This document shows, piece after piece, positions 35,312 to 43,664 of a DNA stretch of 64,000 nt. Both the position numbers and the translations under genes were made by a program. The DNA is from DATFTF01 sp963825175. GTDB taxonomy: Bacteria; Acidobacteriota; Thermoanaerobaculia; UBA5066; Gp7-AA6. Under the pieces are notes generated by a model that worked only from the letters and a program-made list of their open reading frames with translations, made no database searches and was not told the origin of the DNA. The DNA is taken from positions 1 to 64,000 of the forward strand of contig CAWGSA010000004.1 of NCBI GenBank assembly GCA_963825175.1. The letters run 5' to 3'. The first letter of the stretch is position 1. Each line of letters begins with the position of its first letter.

Positions 35312-35538
35312 GTCAAGAGAACGTGGTGCCGTTCGAGATTCCCCGCCGGGCCGTGGCCCGCCGCGGCTCGCCCGACAAGGCCCTCGCCGCGCAGATCGTC
35401 GAAGTGCCCTGCCCCTACTGCGATGCCGTTCTGTGTCTGGAGGCGGGACTGCTCGTCCTTGGCGCGGAAGTGCTGTGCGGCGGCTGCCGCACGGTGATCG
35501 ACCTGGCCAACCGCGAAACGGTGGACGTCGGACGCTGA
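35308..35538 (+). CDS. zinc-ribbon protein
   Basis: A 76-residue protein with two CxxC knuckles, VPCPYCDAVLCLE and VLCGGCRTVID, spaced as in a zinc ribbon. The rest is charged and short. A strong AGGAGGAGG lies 5-13 nt before the GTG. It probably binds zinc and a nucleic acid or protein partner; nothing more specific can be said. Coupled to the small membrane protein upstream. Confidence 0.65.
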   Translation: MSQENVVPFEIPRRAVARRGSPDKALAAQIVEVPCPYCDAVLCLEAGLLVLGAEVLCGGCRTVIDLANRETVDVGR

Positions 35539-35555
35539 CGGTCCGAGATCCGTCG

Positions 35556-37049
35556 TCAGCGCGCCTTCAGGTACGCCCAGCGGTGGGGCAGGTCGAAGAA
35601 CGCGTGGAAGCGCAGAACGAGATCCCATCCGAGCCGGCCGTCCTCTCCGAACTCGGCTTCCGATCCGTCGGTGGGAAGAACGGGAAGATCGGGAAGCGCC
35701 GCTCCCCACGACAATCCGGAGACCTCCGCCCGCCCGGACGGTAAAAGGCGCGCCCGGGCCTCGGGCGTCAGAGCGATCGGCCCGCCGATGGCGGTCGGTC
35801 CGAGAAGTCGGAGGTTTTCTCCCTTGCGGCGCACGATCGCGACGGTTCGGTCGCCGTCGTCGTCGAGCAGGACGCGAAAAAATCCCTCCGCGCTGACCCA
35901 GCGGGCAGGATCGTGGAACGTCAAGGATCCTTCGACGGGATCGATTTCCACGACGGCTTCGCGGAACAGGCTGCCGCCGGCAACCGCGTCGATCCCCTCA
36001 GGGAGCGCGTCGCTCCTCTGGACGGCCAGGGCGGGGAAGGTGACCCCTGCGATGCGCAGAGCCGCTCCCCGGGCCACCGACCGATCGAAGACGTCGGTGG
36101 CGAACGCGAGATGAAGGCGGTCGGCCAGCGAGTCCCGCACCCGAAGCGGTCCGTCGGCGGCCCCGTCGATCGCCAGGGTCACCGCGATCGCCTCGAGGCT
36201 CGCGGGAATCGTCACATCGCGGCCCATCCGCGTCCAACGATTCCGGGCCGCCGGTTCTCCCCATTGCGCGGACCATCCGCCGACCGTCCTGTCCTGGAGA
36301 GAGTCTGTCGGCAGCCCGACCCGAAGAATCTCCGCGTCGACGGCCGAACCGCGACGCGTGGAATCGCGGAACCGCGTGGGACCCGTGAATGCCAGGCGCA
36401 GGTGCCGCGAGGCCGCGGAGACCAGGGAAAGATCGCGGCGGGCGAACGTCAGGAGCAAGGGATCTCCGCCCCGCGGAGTCAGCCGGACGGAGACTGTCGC
36501 ATCGTCGGCCGGCCCGAGCGCCAGCCTGGCGTCGGCCCGATCGTCGAACAGGTAGGATCTCTTCCAGAAATAGAAGCGCGTGATGAGATCGGAGAGCGCC
36601 GGCTCGGAAGCGACCCGCGTCACGCCGTCTTCGTCGGTGAAATAGCCCTTGCCCCCCTGGATGCCCCGCGCCGTGGAGAGCCCGGCGGAAGAGATCGTTT
36701 CCCGATAGTTCTCGCCGTCCCATTCCATCGTCTCGCTTCCGATCGCGCCGGCTCCGGTCAGGCGGACCCGAACCACCTGCGCCACGGCGAGCGGCCGGAG
36801 CTTCGTCCGAGCCCGATGGTCTTCCAGGATTCTTCGGGCCAGGCGCAACTGGCCGGCTTCGGTGCAGGAGAGACACGAGAAGACGGCGCAGAGGCCGAGC
36901 CCCAGGCCGGCGAGGCGGCCCAGGGTCCGGAAGAGCTCCGCTGCCGGGCCAGCCGGGCGGGCTCCCGCGCCCGGCGTCGGACCGAGCTTCGGGCGGGCCG
37001 CTTCGCTCGCGGCGTCTGCTCGGCCGTCCCGGGCTCTCCGGAGGAACAC
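35556..37049 (-). CDS. retropepsin-like aspartyl-protease-fold lipoprotein
   Basis: A 497-residue protein with an export signal ending in a lipobox-like AVFSCLSC (residues about 55-62). The C-terminal half resembles the retropepsin-like family common in Acidobacteriota: GVTFPALAVQRSDALPEGI, DAVAGGSLFREAVVEIDPV and SLTFHDPARW. The expected first catalytic motif D[ST]G is not clear, so activity is doubtful. The start could also be internal, closer to the lipobox. Alone on the minus strand between the zinc-ribbon and HU genes. Confidence 0.6.
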   Translation of the reverse strand: MFLRRARDGRADAASEAARPKLGPTPGAGARPAGPAAELFRTLGRLAGLGLGLCAVFSCLSCTEAGQLRLARRILEDHRARTKLRPLAVAQVVRVRLTGAGAIGSETMEWDGENYRETISSAGLSTARGIQGGKGYFTDEDGVTRVASEPALSDLITRFYFWKRSYLFDDRADARLALGPADDATVSVRLTPRGGDPLLLTFARRDLSLVSAASRHLRLAFTGPTRFRDSTRRGSAVDAEILRVGLPTDSLQDRTVGGWSAQWGEPAARNRWTRMGRDVTIPASLEAIAVTLAIDGAADGPLRVRDSLADRLHLAFATDVFDRSVARGAALRIAGVTFPALAVQRSDALPEGIDAVAGGSLFREAVVEIDPVEGSLTFHDPARWVSAEGFFRVLLDDDGDRTVAIVRRKGENLRLLGPTAIGGPIALTPEARARLLPSGRAEVSGLSWGAALPDLPVLPTDGSEAEFGEDGRLGWDLVLRFHAFFDLPHRWAYLKAR

Positions 37050-37277
37050 CCTAACCGGATGCTCCGTTGGCGGTTACCGTGCTCGGACGGAGTCTTCGGG
37101 ATCGCGGGGCGGCCGGCCGCGAGGCGCGCACCGCCGGACGGGGCGATGCAGAGTTCGACATTCCGGCAAGTCCCGTGAGCATCCCGCCGGCCACCTCCGT
37201 AGGCGATCTTAGCGCGGACGCGAAATGGATCGTGCCTGCGGGCCAAAAACGAAAAAAAAGAAAGGGACGCATTTTTT

Positions 37278-37307
37278 TTGCTTGACGTCGCGCGCGGCGG
37301 ATAGAAT
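37278..37307 (+). promoter_or_regulatory. candidate HU promoter with upstream A-tract
   Basis: TTGCTT (37278-37283), 18-nt spacer, TAGAAT (37302-37307). Just upstream, A-rich runs at 37245-37263 and a run of T at 37272-37279 form an UP-element-like stretch, unusual in this GC-rich region. Confidence 0.55.
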
Positions 37308-37368
37308 ACCCGCCAGTTTGTTGATCACGCCGACAACGGCGATTCCAGTAGAAGAAGGGGATGTGAAT

Positions 37369-37668
37369 ATGGCAAAAGATTCCAAGGCGCTTTCCAAGTC
37401 CCAGATTGCCGATCACCTGGCGAAGTCGACGGGCCAAACCAAACGGATCGCGACGCAGTTTCTCGACGACTTGACGGCGCTGTCCTACAAGGAAGCGAAG
37501 AACAGCTTCACGATCCCCGGCGTCGGCAAGCTGGTTCTGGTGAACCGGAAGGCGCGGATGGGCCGCAACCCGGCGACGGGCGAGGAGATCAAGATTCCCG
37601 CAAAGCGCGTCGTCAAGTTCCGGGTCTCCAAGAAGGCGAAGGACGCGATTCTGGGCGTGAAGAAGTAG
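37369..37668 (+). CDS. HU/IHF family nucleoid protein
   Basis: A 99-residue HU-family DNA-binding protein. It has the helical dimerisation part (KALSKSQIADHLAKSTG; TQFLDDLTALSYKEA), the strand FTIPGVGKLVLVNRKARMG and the DNA-minor-groove arm RNPATGEEIKIPAKRVVKF with the intercalating Pro. AAGGGG is upstream of the ATG at 37369. It is likely highly expressed, consistent with the A-tract promoter and the strong terminator after it. Confidence 0.95.
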   Translation: MAKDSKALSKSQIADHLAKSTGQTKRIATQFLDDLTALSYKEAKNSFTIPGVGKLVLVNRKARMGRNPATGEEIKIPAKRVVKFRVSKKAKDAILGVKK

Positions 37669-37689
37669 CTCCTTCCCTCTGGAATGCCG

Positions 37690-37720
37690 AAAAAGCGGTC
37701 CCCGCGGGGACCGCTTTTTT
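37690..37720 (+). terminator. rho-independent terminator
   Basis: AAAAAGCGGTCCCC, GC, GGGGACCGCTTTTTT: a 14-bp perfect stem with T-tract, 22 nt after the HU stop. Since it is symmetric, it may also serve the minus-strand gene at 37766. Confidence 0.92.
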
Positions 37721-37765
37721 CGTTTCGAAATCGGTGCAACGCTGTCGCGCTGCCCCCTGGTCTTC

Positions 37766-38155
37766 TTACTTCGAGCTCTTCTTCTTCTTGGCCATGTAGG
37801 GGGCCACCGTCGTCACCTTCTGGCCGCCGCTGGACTTGGTGTACGTCACGGTGACTTTCTGGCCGACCGCGATGTCCCCCTGGACGCCGGCGTTCTCATC
37901 GAGGTCGAACGAGTAGTCCTTCTTCTTTGGCCCGGTGACGACGATCTTCTTGCCCGCGTCGTACTCCTTGACTGTGCCGATCACCGTCTGCGTCTTCACC
38001 TTGGTGTTGGGGCCGGGGCCGGTGTGCTTGGTCGTGTGCTCCGTCTCCATCGTTCCGCCGGGGGGCGCCTGGGGAGTCGTCTGCTGGGTTTGGGCCACGG
38101 CGGCTCCGACGGAGCACAGGCTGACCGCGGCTGCGATTGCAAGAATGCGTTTCAT
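37766..38155 (-). CDS. small secreted protein with OB-like domain
   Basis: A 129-residue exported protein (signal MKRILAIAAAVSLCSVGAAVA). The mature part has a Thr/Pro/Gly-rich linker and a small beta domain (VIGTVKEYDAGKKIVV; QKVTVTYTKSSGG) with a Lys-rich tail. It resembles the protein at 53969-54274 in plan (signal peptide, then 'VGxV...VTVRYT' domain). Such small OB-like proteins are common in Acidobacteriota; function unknown. GGAGGAGAG lies before the ATG at 38155. Confidence 0.7.
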   Translation of the reverse strand: MKRILAIAAAVSLCSVGAAVAQTQQTTPQAPPGGTMETEHTTKHTGPGPNTKVKTQTVIGTVKEYDAGKKIVVTGPKKKDYSFDLDENAGVQGDIAVGQKVTVTYTKSSGGQKVTTVAPYMAKKKKSSK

Positions 38156-38250
38156 TTTTCTCTCCTCCCGCGATTCTGGTTCGAATCGCTGAACGCGCAA
38201 GTATCAAGAATCGTGCCGAGATCGGAGTCGTGAGTTATTCTCGTGAGGCC

Positions 38251-38784
38251 ATGAATGCGCTCCGCCGCCTTTTGATCTTCGCCGGAGCGTTTCTGCCGGC
38301 CTGGACGGTGCTCGCGCTCGCCGACAAGCCGGTCTGGCCGCTGACCCTTCGCGAAGCGCTTCCGACCGCCCTGCCCGGATGGACGGCGGCCCCCAAGGAC
38401 GATCTACCGGAAGAGGACGAAAACGAGATCGGCAAGTACGTCGAGGCCTCGCGTTTCTTCCAGCGCATCGAGAGCGCGAGCTCGGCCAAGCAGTTCCGCC
38501 TGGTGATCCAGGACTACGACGGCAAGAACGCCGCGGACTCCGTGCGCAAGGCCGTGGCCGACGCGAAGAAGGCGACGGGCGTCGAGGCGCGGGAGCTGGA
38601 AGTCGGAGGGCACAGGGCCTTTTCGGTCACGGACCGCAGCGGCCCGCGGCCGACCACGATCGTCACCGTCGTCGTCACTCCATCCCGGCTGGTCCTGGGA
38701 CAGGGAGCCAACGTCGCCGGGGACGAAGCGATCACGCTCGTCCGTCAGGTGGACCTGGCGAGAGTCGCCGCGGTCAAGCGCTGA
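38251..38784 (+). CDS. secreted protein of unknown function
   Basis: A 177-residue exported protein with signal peptide (MNALRRLLIFAGAFLPAWTVLALA). The mature part starts REALPTALPGWTAAP and is otherwise a mixed alpha/beta domain (FRLVIQDYDGKNAADSVRKA; VVTPSRLVLGQGANVAGDE). Not recognised. The stop is 5 nt before the GNAT gene, so both probably form one transcript. Confidence 0.6.
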   Translation: MNALRRLLIFAGAFLPAWTVLALADKPVWPLTLREALPTALPGWTAAPKDDLPEEDENEIGKYVEASRFFQRIESASSAKQFRLVIQDYDGKNAADSVRKAVADAKKATGVEARELEVGGHRAFSVTDRSGPRPTTIVTVVVTPSRLVLGQGANVAGDEAITLVRQVDLARVAAVKR

Positions 38785-38789
38785 CGTCC

Positions 38790-39275
38790 GTGAGCGCTCC
38801 GGTTCTCGTCCGACGCGCGCGCCCCGACGACGGCCCGCGCATCGTGGAGCTCGATCGGGAGCTGGCGCGGTTCGAGAAGCTCCCGCCTCCCGACGACGCC
38901 GAGGCGGCCGGAATTCTGGCCTGGATCTTCGACTCGAAACGCCTCGAGGCCTTCGTCGCGGAGATCGACGGCTCGATCGAAGGAATCGCGCTCTTCTACG
39001 AGGGGCTGGGCACGTTCCGGGCCAAGCCCTTTCTCTACCTGGAGGACCTCGTGGTCTCGCCCGAGGCCCGCAGCCGGGGCGTGGGGGAGGCGCTGATGGC
39101 TCAACTCGCCAGCGAGGTGATCGCCCGCGGAGCCCTGCGGCTGGAGTGGACCGTCCTCGACTGGAACACCGACGCCATGCGCTTCTACGAGCGCCTCGGC
39201 GCCCGCCGCCCGCATGAGTGGATCAAGTATTGCCTCGAGGGAGAGAGTCTCGCCAGGGTGGGCCGGGTTCGTTAG
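38790..39275 (+). CDS. GNAT family N-acetyltransferase
   Basis: A 161-residue GNAT acetyltransferase of spermidine/diamine acetyltransferase type. VRRARPDDGPRIVEL opens the fold; YLEDLVVSPEARSRGVGEAL contains the acetyl-CoA binding R/Q-x-x-G-x-G/A pattern; RLEWTVLDWNTDAMRFYERLGA is the C-terminal strand-helix. The GTG at 38790 lies 5 nt after the previous stop. The acceptor amine is not determined. Confidence 0.87.
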   Translation: MSAPVLVRRARPDDGPRIVELDRELARFEKLPPPDDAEAAGILAWIFDSKRLEAFVAEIDGSIEGIALFYEGLGTFRAKPFLYLEDLVVSPEARSRGVGEALMAQLASEVIARGALRLEWTVLDWNTDAMRFYERLGARRPHEWIKYCLEGESLARVGRVR

Positions 39276-39296
39276 CGACGGCGCCGCTCGAGCACG

Positions 39297-39385
39297 AATC
39301 GGTTCATCGGATCATCTGCTCATCGGTTCATTGGACGAGGTCTCTTCATTGTCCGATGGACCGATGGACCGATGGACCGATTCCT
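39297..39385. repeat. inverted pair of 8-nt tandem arrays
   Basis: Left arm 39297-39334 is a degenerate CATCGGTT array; right arm 39350-39385 is GGACCGAT repeated. The right arm read on the other strand matches the left one closely. Convergent gap between GNAT and ALDH genes. Confidence 0.8.
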
Positions 39386-40264
39386 CTACACGCCGATCGG
39401 ATGCCAGGTGGTCTTGATCTCGGTAAACGCCTCGATGAAGTCGAGGCCCTGGGCAGCCCCGGAAGAGTAGTCGGAGATGGCGAAGCGCCTGACGCGCTTG
39501 ACGTTGACGGCGGCGTCTTGACCGATCGACTTTGAGAGCGCCGCGTCGCCGCCGGCGTCGGCGATCGCGTTGACGTCCATGTGGCGGGCCAGGTGGGGCA
39601 CGAGCTCGTCCTTGCGGCCGGAGATCAGATTGGCCACGCCGGCCGGCAGATCCGAGGTCGCCAGGACCTCGGCGAACTCGAGCGAGGCCAGAGGAAAACG
39701 CTCCGAGAGGAGGATCACCGCGGCGTTGCCCGAGACGATCACCGGCGCCAGGTGCGAGATGAGCCCCAGAAGATCCGGAGTCTCCGGCGCGACGACTCCC
39801 ACCACGCCGGTCGGCTCGGGGACGGAGAAATCGAAATAGGAGGACGCGACCGGGTTGACCGTTCCGAGAAGGGCCGTGTACTTGTCGGACCAGCCGGCGT
39901 AGTGGACGAGCCGGTCGATCGACGCGCGGACTTCCCGGCCCGCGGCGGTGGGCGCGAGGCCGCGCGTCTCGCGCAGAAGCGTTTGGAAGGACGCCGCGCG
40001 GCTCTCGAGCATCTCCGCCATGCGGTAAAGGATCTGGCCCTTCAGGTACGCGGACTTCGAGGCCCAGCCGGGCTGCGCGGCGCGTGCCTTGCGCACCGCC
40101 TCCCGAAGGTCCTTGCGCGATCCCCGGGAAACATTGGCGAGCAGCGCGCCTTCCGCCTTCCGCGCCGCGACAGCGGCGTGGACCGGGTCGTAACGGCCCG
40201 ACTCCGTCCGCACGAACTCGCCCCCGATGTAGAGCTTGTACGTCTTCCGGATTTCAAGCTCCAT
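39386..40264 (-). CDS. aldehyde dehydrogenase-like protein without catalytic Cys
   Basis: A 292-residue ALDH-superfamily protein, shorter than the usual 480-500. It keeps the N-terminal and coenzyme-binding parts (YKLYIGGEFVRTESGRY; VVGVVAPETPDLLGLISHL) but the region that should carry the catalytic Cys and the LELGGK Glu is missing or rewritten (the chain ends FTEIKTTWHPIGV). It sits between the array and a full ALDH followed by deoC, all on the minus strand. Such paired short ALDHs next to a full ALDH probably form heteromeric or structural partners; this is inferred. Confidence 0.75.
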   Translation of the reverse strand: MELEIRKTYKLYIGGEFVRTESGRYDPVHAAVAARKAEGALLANVSRGSRKDLREAVRKARAAQPGWASKSAYLKGQILYRMAEMLESRAASFQTLLRETRGLAPTAAGREVRASIDRLVHYAGWSDKYTALLGTVNPVASSYFDFSVPEPTGVVGVVAPETPDLLGLISHLAPVIVSGNAAVILLSERFPLASLEFAEVLATSDLPAGVANLISGRKDELVPHLARHMDVNAIADAGGDAALSKSIGQDAAVNVKRVRRFAISDYSSGAAQGLDFIEAFTEIKTTWHPIGV

Positions 40265-40268
40265 GTTT

Positions 40269-40312
40269 CGCCTCACGCCTCACGCCTCACGCCTCACGCC
40301 TCGCGCCTCACG
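40269..40312. repeat. 7-nt tandem array (CGCCTCA)
   Basis: Six near-identical CGCCTCA units between the two ALDH genes. On the minus strand it reads GTGAGGC and supplies the TGA stop (40310-40308) of the full-length ALDH. Confidence 0.85.
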
Positions 40313-41828
40313 ACAACTCCACGTACCCGCGCAATCCGTGCACGCCGCCCTCGCGGCCGAAACCGGACTCCTTGTAGCCGCCGAAGGGTGAGGTCGGGTC
40401 GAACTTGTTGAAGGTGTTCGCCCAGACGACTCCGGCTTTCATCTGCGACGTGATGCGGAAGATCTTCGAGCCCTTGTCGGTCCACACCCCGGCGGAGAGA
40501 CCGTAGGGAATGTTGTTGGCTTTCTCCACAGCCTCGTCCGGCGTGCGGAACGTCATGACCGCCAGCACCGGCCCGAAAATCTCCTCGCGCGCGATGCGGT
40601 GCGATTGAGCGACGCCGGTGAAGAACGTCGGGGGAAACCAGAAGCCCCGGGAGGGAATGGCGCACGACGACTGGTGAAGCTCCGCTCCCTCGGCCACGCC
40701 GGCGGCGACGAGCTCCCGGATCTTCTCGAGCTGCATTCTCGAGTTGATCGCGCCCACATCGGTGTTCTTGTCCAGCGGATCGCCCAGGCGCAGCGTCGCG
40801 ATCCGGTCGGCCAGCTTTTCGAGCACTGTTTCGGCCACCGACTCCTGAACAAGCAGGCGCGATCCCGCGCAACAGACGTGCCCCTGGTTGAAGTAGATGC
40901 CGGCGATGATCCCTTCCACAGCCTGGTCCAGGGGCGCGTCCTCGAAGATGATGTTGGCGGCCTTGCCCCCCAGCTCGAGCGTCAGCCGCTTGCCGGTGCC
41001 GGCGGTCGCGCGCTGGATGATCTTGCCGACCTCGGTCGAGCCGGTGAAGGCGATCTTGGCCACGCGCGGATGGTTGACCAGGTGCGCGCCGGTCTCGCCG
41101 GCTCCGGTCACGATGTTCACCACGCCGGGCGGCAGGTCCGCTTCCTGGACGATGCGGGCCAGGTGCAGCGCGGTCAGGGGCGTCGTCTCGGCGGGCTTCA
41201 GGACCACGGTGTTGCCGCACGCGAGCGCGGGAGCAATCTTCCACGCCGCCATGAGCAGCGGAAAGTTCCACGGGATGATCTGCCCGCAGACGCCGATCGG
41301 CGAGACCCGGCGGCGCGCAAAGGCGTCCTCGAGCTTGTCGGCCCACCCCGCGTGGTAGAAGAAGTGAGCGACCGCCAGGGGCACGTCGACGTCCCGCGAC
41401 TCCTTGATCGGCTTGCCGCCGTTCATCGTCTCCAGAACGGCGAACTCGCGGGACTTTTCCTGCAGCAGCCGGGCAATCCGATAGACGTACTTGCCGCGCT
41501 CGGCCGGCGCGAGCTTCGACCACCGCTTTCGGTAGGCCTCCTCCGCGGCCCGGACGGCCGCGTCGACGTCGGCCGCCCCGCCCTCCGCGACTTCGGCCAG
41601 GACCTCTTCGGTCGCCGGGTTGATCGTCTCGAAGCGTTTCCTGGACCGGGCGGGAACGAACTGTCCGTTGATGAAGAGCCCGTACCGCTTTTCCAGCCGC
41701 ACATGGTCCCTGGACTCGGGCGCCGGCGCGTAGTCCCAGGCTCCGCCGAACTCCAGCACGGGGCGCTGCGCTTGGACTCGGCGTGCCGCTTTCTCTCGAG
41801 CTTCTTGATCCTTGACTGTCGTGCTCAT
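40308..41828 (-). CDS. aldehyde dehydrogenase
   Basis: A complete 506-residue NAD(P)-dependent ALDH. PWNFPLLMAAWKIAPALACG and VLKPAETTPLTA bind the cofactor, FTGSTEVGK is the Rossmann loop, LELGGKAANIIFED carries the general base Glu and GHVCCAGSRL the nucleophile Cys. An N-terminal extension of about 45 residues precedes the ALDH fold. With deoC upstream and a short ALDH downstream, it probably oxidises acetaldehyde released by 2-deoxyribose-5-phosphate aldolase. The stop lies in a tandem array. Confidence 0.92.
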   Translation of the reverse strand: MSTTVKDQEAREKAARRVQAQRPVLEFGGAWDYAPAPESRDHVRLEKRYGLFINGQFVPARSRKRFETINPATEEVLAEVAEGGAADVDAAVRAAEEAYRKRWSKLAPAERGKYVYRIARLLQEKSREFAVLETMNGGKPIKESRDVDVPLAVAHFFYHAGWADKLEDAFARRRVSPIGVCGQIIPWNFPLLMAAWKIAPALACGNTVVLKPAETTPLTALHLARIVQEADLPPGVVNIVTGAGETGAHLVNHPRVAKIAFTGSTEVGKIIQRATAGTGKRLTLELGGKAANIIFEDAPLDQAVEGIIAGIYFNQGHVCCAGSRLLVQESVAETVLEKLADRIATLRLGDPLDKNTDVGAINSRMQLEKIRELVAAGVAEGAELHQSSCAIPSRGFWFPPTFFTGVAQSHRIAREEIFGPVLAVMTFRTPDEAVEKANNIPYGLSAGVWTDKGSKIFRITSQMKAGVVWANTFNKFDPTSPFGGYKESGFGREGGVHGLRGYVELS

Positions 41829-41829
41829 C

Positions 41830-41925
41830 TGATCACTTGCGACTTGTGATTGCGACTTGTGACTTGTGACTTGTGAGCCAAGTTCCCGGTCAATCGCCAA
41901 TCACAAATCGGCCATCGCAAATTCC
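41830..41925. repeat. inverted pair of 7-9-nt tandem arrays
   Basis: GACTTGT/GACTTGT-type array at 41830-41876 and an AATCGCC/AATCACA-type array at 41891-41925 that reads as a degraded inverted copy. Codirectional gap between deoC and the ALDH gene. Confidence 0.75.
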
Positions 41926-41928
41926 TTC

Positions 41929-42837
41929 TCAGTCCTTGGTGAAGTAGTCCTCGCTCTGATAACGGCCGGTCGTCTCTTTCACCAGCTGCATCAGGAGGTC
42001 GTTGGCCACCGTCGAGGCCCCAAGGCGGAACAGGTCCGGTGTCAGCCAGGCGTCTCCGAGCGTCTCCTTGACCAGCACCAGAAGATGCAGGGCCTGTTTG
42101 GATGTTCGGATTCCGCCGGCCGGCTTCATCCCGATACGCCGGCCGGTCTCCAGGTAGTGATCCCGGATCGCCTCGAGCATGACCAGCACGACCCCCGGTG
42201 TGGCTGCCGGCTGGATCTTCCCCGTCGAGGTCTTGATGAAATCCGCTCCCGCGGTCATGGCCAGGTGGGACGCCTTGCGAACGTTATCGTAGGTCTCGAG
42301 CTCGCCCGTCTCCAGAATGACCTTCAGGTGTGCCGGGCCGCAGGCCTCCTTGACCGCGACGATCTCCTCGAAGACTTGGTCGTACTGCCCGGCCAGGAAG
42401 GCGCCCCGGTCGATCACCATGTCGACCTCGTCGGCGCCCATGGCGACCGCGCGCCGGGTCTCCTCGATCTTGACCGGCAGCGGGACCAGCCCCGCTGGAA
42501 ATCCCGTGGCCACCGAAGCGACCTTCACGCCGCTTCCGGCGAGCGTCTCCCTGGCCACCGGGACCAGATTGAGGTAGACGCAAACGGCGGCCACGTGAGG
42601 AACGGAGGCGTCGCCCGGCATCGGCCGCATCGCCTTCTGGCACAGCTGCCGGACCTTCCCGTCCGAATCCTTGCCTTCCAGAGTGGTCAGGTCGAGCATC
42701 GAGATCGCCAGGCGGATTCCCGCCTGCTTGGCGCCTTTCTTGATCGAGCGTTTCGCCAGCGCCGCCGCGCGCTCCTCGATGCCCACCTGGTCCACGCGAG
42801 GAACACGGGAGAGATCGAGGGCGAGTGCGGCGCTCAT
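41929..42837 (-). CDS. deoC: deoxyribose-phosphate aldolase
   Basis: A 302-residue class I aldolase that splits 2-deoxyribose-5-phosphate into acetaldehyde and glyceraldehyde-3-phosphate. The Schiff-base Lys is in AGADFIKTSTGK and the second Lys in IGMKPAGGIRT; AVCVYLNLVPVARETL and ADEVDMVIDRG are typical of the family. An N-terminal extension of about 40 residues is longer than in E. coli DeoC but usual for this subfamily. A perfect TATAAT lies 12 nt before the ATG at 42837. First gene of a deoC-ALDH-ALDH run for deoxynucleoside use. Confidence 0.93.
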   Translation of the reverse strand: MSAALALDLSRVPRVDQVGIEERAAALAKRSIKKGAKQAGIRLAISMLDLTTLEGKDSDGKVRQLCQKAMRPMPGDASVPHVAAVCVYLNLVPVARETLAGSGVKVASVATGFPAGLVPLPVKIEETRRAVAMGADEVDMVIDRGAFLAGQYDQVFEEIVAVKEACGPAHLKVILETGELETYDNVRKASHLAMTAGADFIKTSTGKIQPAATPGVVLVMLEAIRDHYLETGRRIGMKPAGGIRTSKQALHLLVLVKETLGDAWLTPDLFRLGASTVANDLLMQLVKETTGRYQSEDYFTKD

Positions 42838-42849
42838 GAAGGGTTTTGA

Positions 42850-42855
42850 ATTATA
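42850..42855 (-). promoter_or_regulatory. -10 box of the deoC transcript
   Basis: TATAAT on the minus strand, 12 nt before the deoC ATG; the 5' leader would be only about 5 nt. Confidence 0.6.
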
Positions 42856-42862
42856 GGTCTTC

Positions 42863-42921
42863 ACGGGGAGACGGGGAGACGGGGAGGAAGGGCTGAGGGA
42901 TCACCCCGTCGCCCCGTCCGT
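42863..42921. repeat. inverted pair of 8-nt tandem arrays
   Basis: GGGGAGAC repeated at 42863-42889 and its inverse CCCCGTC/GCCCCGTC at 42902-42921, in the codirectional gap between the RmlC-like gene and deoC. Confidence 0.8.
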
Positions 42922-42948
42922 TTCCTTAGTCTTACAGGTCCAGAAGGA

Positions 42949-43503
42949 TCAGCCGTTGGGCGTGTCCCAAAGGTCCCTGACCGCGGGGTGGTCCCACGCG
43001 ATGCGGAACTCGTCGGGAGAGGCGGGATCGAAGGTCTCGGTCACGGTGTAGAGAAGGCTGCACGGATTGGTGAGCGGCCGGTAGCCGTGCGCCACGCCCG
43101 CGGGAATCCGAATGAGCAGATCCTGGCCTCCTCCCGCCACCAGGGCCTGGGTCTTACCGAAGGTCGGCGAGGTCTTGCGGATGTCGTAGAGCACGACCTT
43201 GGCCTTGGAAGGGGGAGGGAAGAACCAGATGTCTTCCTGCTTCAGGTGGTAGTGGAGTCCCTTGATGTGGCTCTCGGCGTCCACGACCGCGAAGTTCATT
43301 TGCGCCACGGACACCCCGTCGAAGAACTCGGCCAGGGCCCGGCTCTCGGGATGGTTGGCCCTGGCCCGGAAGATCTCGAAGAAGAAGCCGCGGTCGTCAG
43401 TCCAGCGCGACAGCCGCAGCGTCCGCACTCCGTCGATCGGCGGACTCTTCATGTAGGCCTTCGGCTGGGAGCGGAACTCGGGGGCGATGTCGTCGGCGTT
43501 CAT
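42949..43503 (-). CDS. dTDP-4-dehydrorhamnose 3,5-epimerase family protein
   Basis: A 184-residue cupin of RmlC type. RGFFFEIFRA, GLHYHLKQEDIWFFPPP (catalytic His region), VLYDIRKTSPTFG and IPAGVAHGYRPL follow the family. The enzyme epimerises C3 and C5 of a nucleotide-linked 4-keto sugar. No other rhamnose genes are adjacent, so the exact sugar is unsure. TAGACT lies 11 nt before the ATG at 43503, giving a leader of only a few bases. Confidence 0.85.
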   Translation of the reverse strand: MNADDIAPEFRSQPKAYMKSPPIDGVRTLRLSRWTDDRGFFFEIFRARANHPESRALAEFFDGVSVAQMNFAVVDAESHIKGLHYHLKQEDIWFFPPPSKAKVVLYDIRKTSPTFGKTQALVAGGGQDLLIRIPAGVAHGYRPLTNPCSLLYTVTETFDPASPDEFRIAWDHPAVRDLWDTPNG

Positions 43504-43516
43504 CTGAGTGTCAGAG

Positions 43517-43612
43517 TCTAGAGTTCAAAGTTCAAAGTTCAAAGTTCAAAGTTAAGCCCAGGGACTCTTCCCTCCGGAACGTTGAACGCCAGACGATGAA
43601 CTTTGAACCAAA
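43517..43612. repeat. inverted pair of 7-nt tandem arrays
   Basis: TTCAAAG repeated at 43521-43556 and an inverted degraded copy (GTTGAAC, TGAACTTTGAAC) at 43580-43612. Codirectional gap. Confidence 0.85.
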
Positions 43613-43637
43613 GAAAAGGGCGGGACCGGCCCGCCCA
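43613..43637 (-). terminator. rho-independent terminator
   Basis: On the minus strand GGGCGGG, loop CCGGT, CCCGCCC, then TTTTCTTT, 28 nt after the stop of the DUF1326 gene. Confidence 0.85.
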
Positions 43638-43664
43638 TTGTCGAAAGAAGAGTCTCGACCCAAA

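Noticed and set aside
34834..35709. 291-codon minus-strand frame over the zinc-ribbon region
   Set aside because: The plus strand has a coupled pair with ribosome site, membrane segments and CxxC knuckles; the minus-strand product has no motif.
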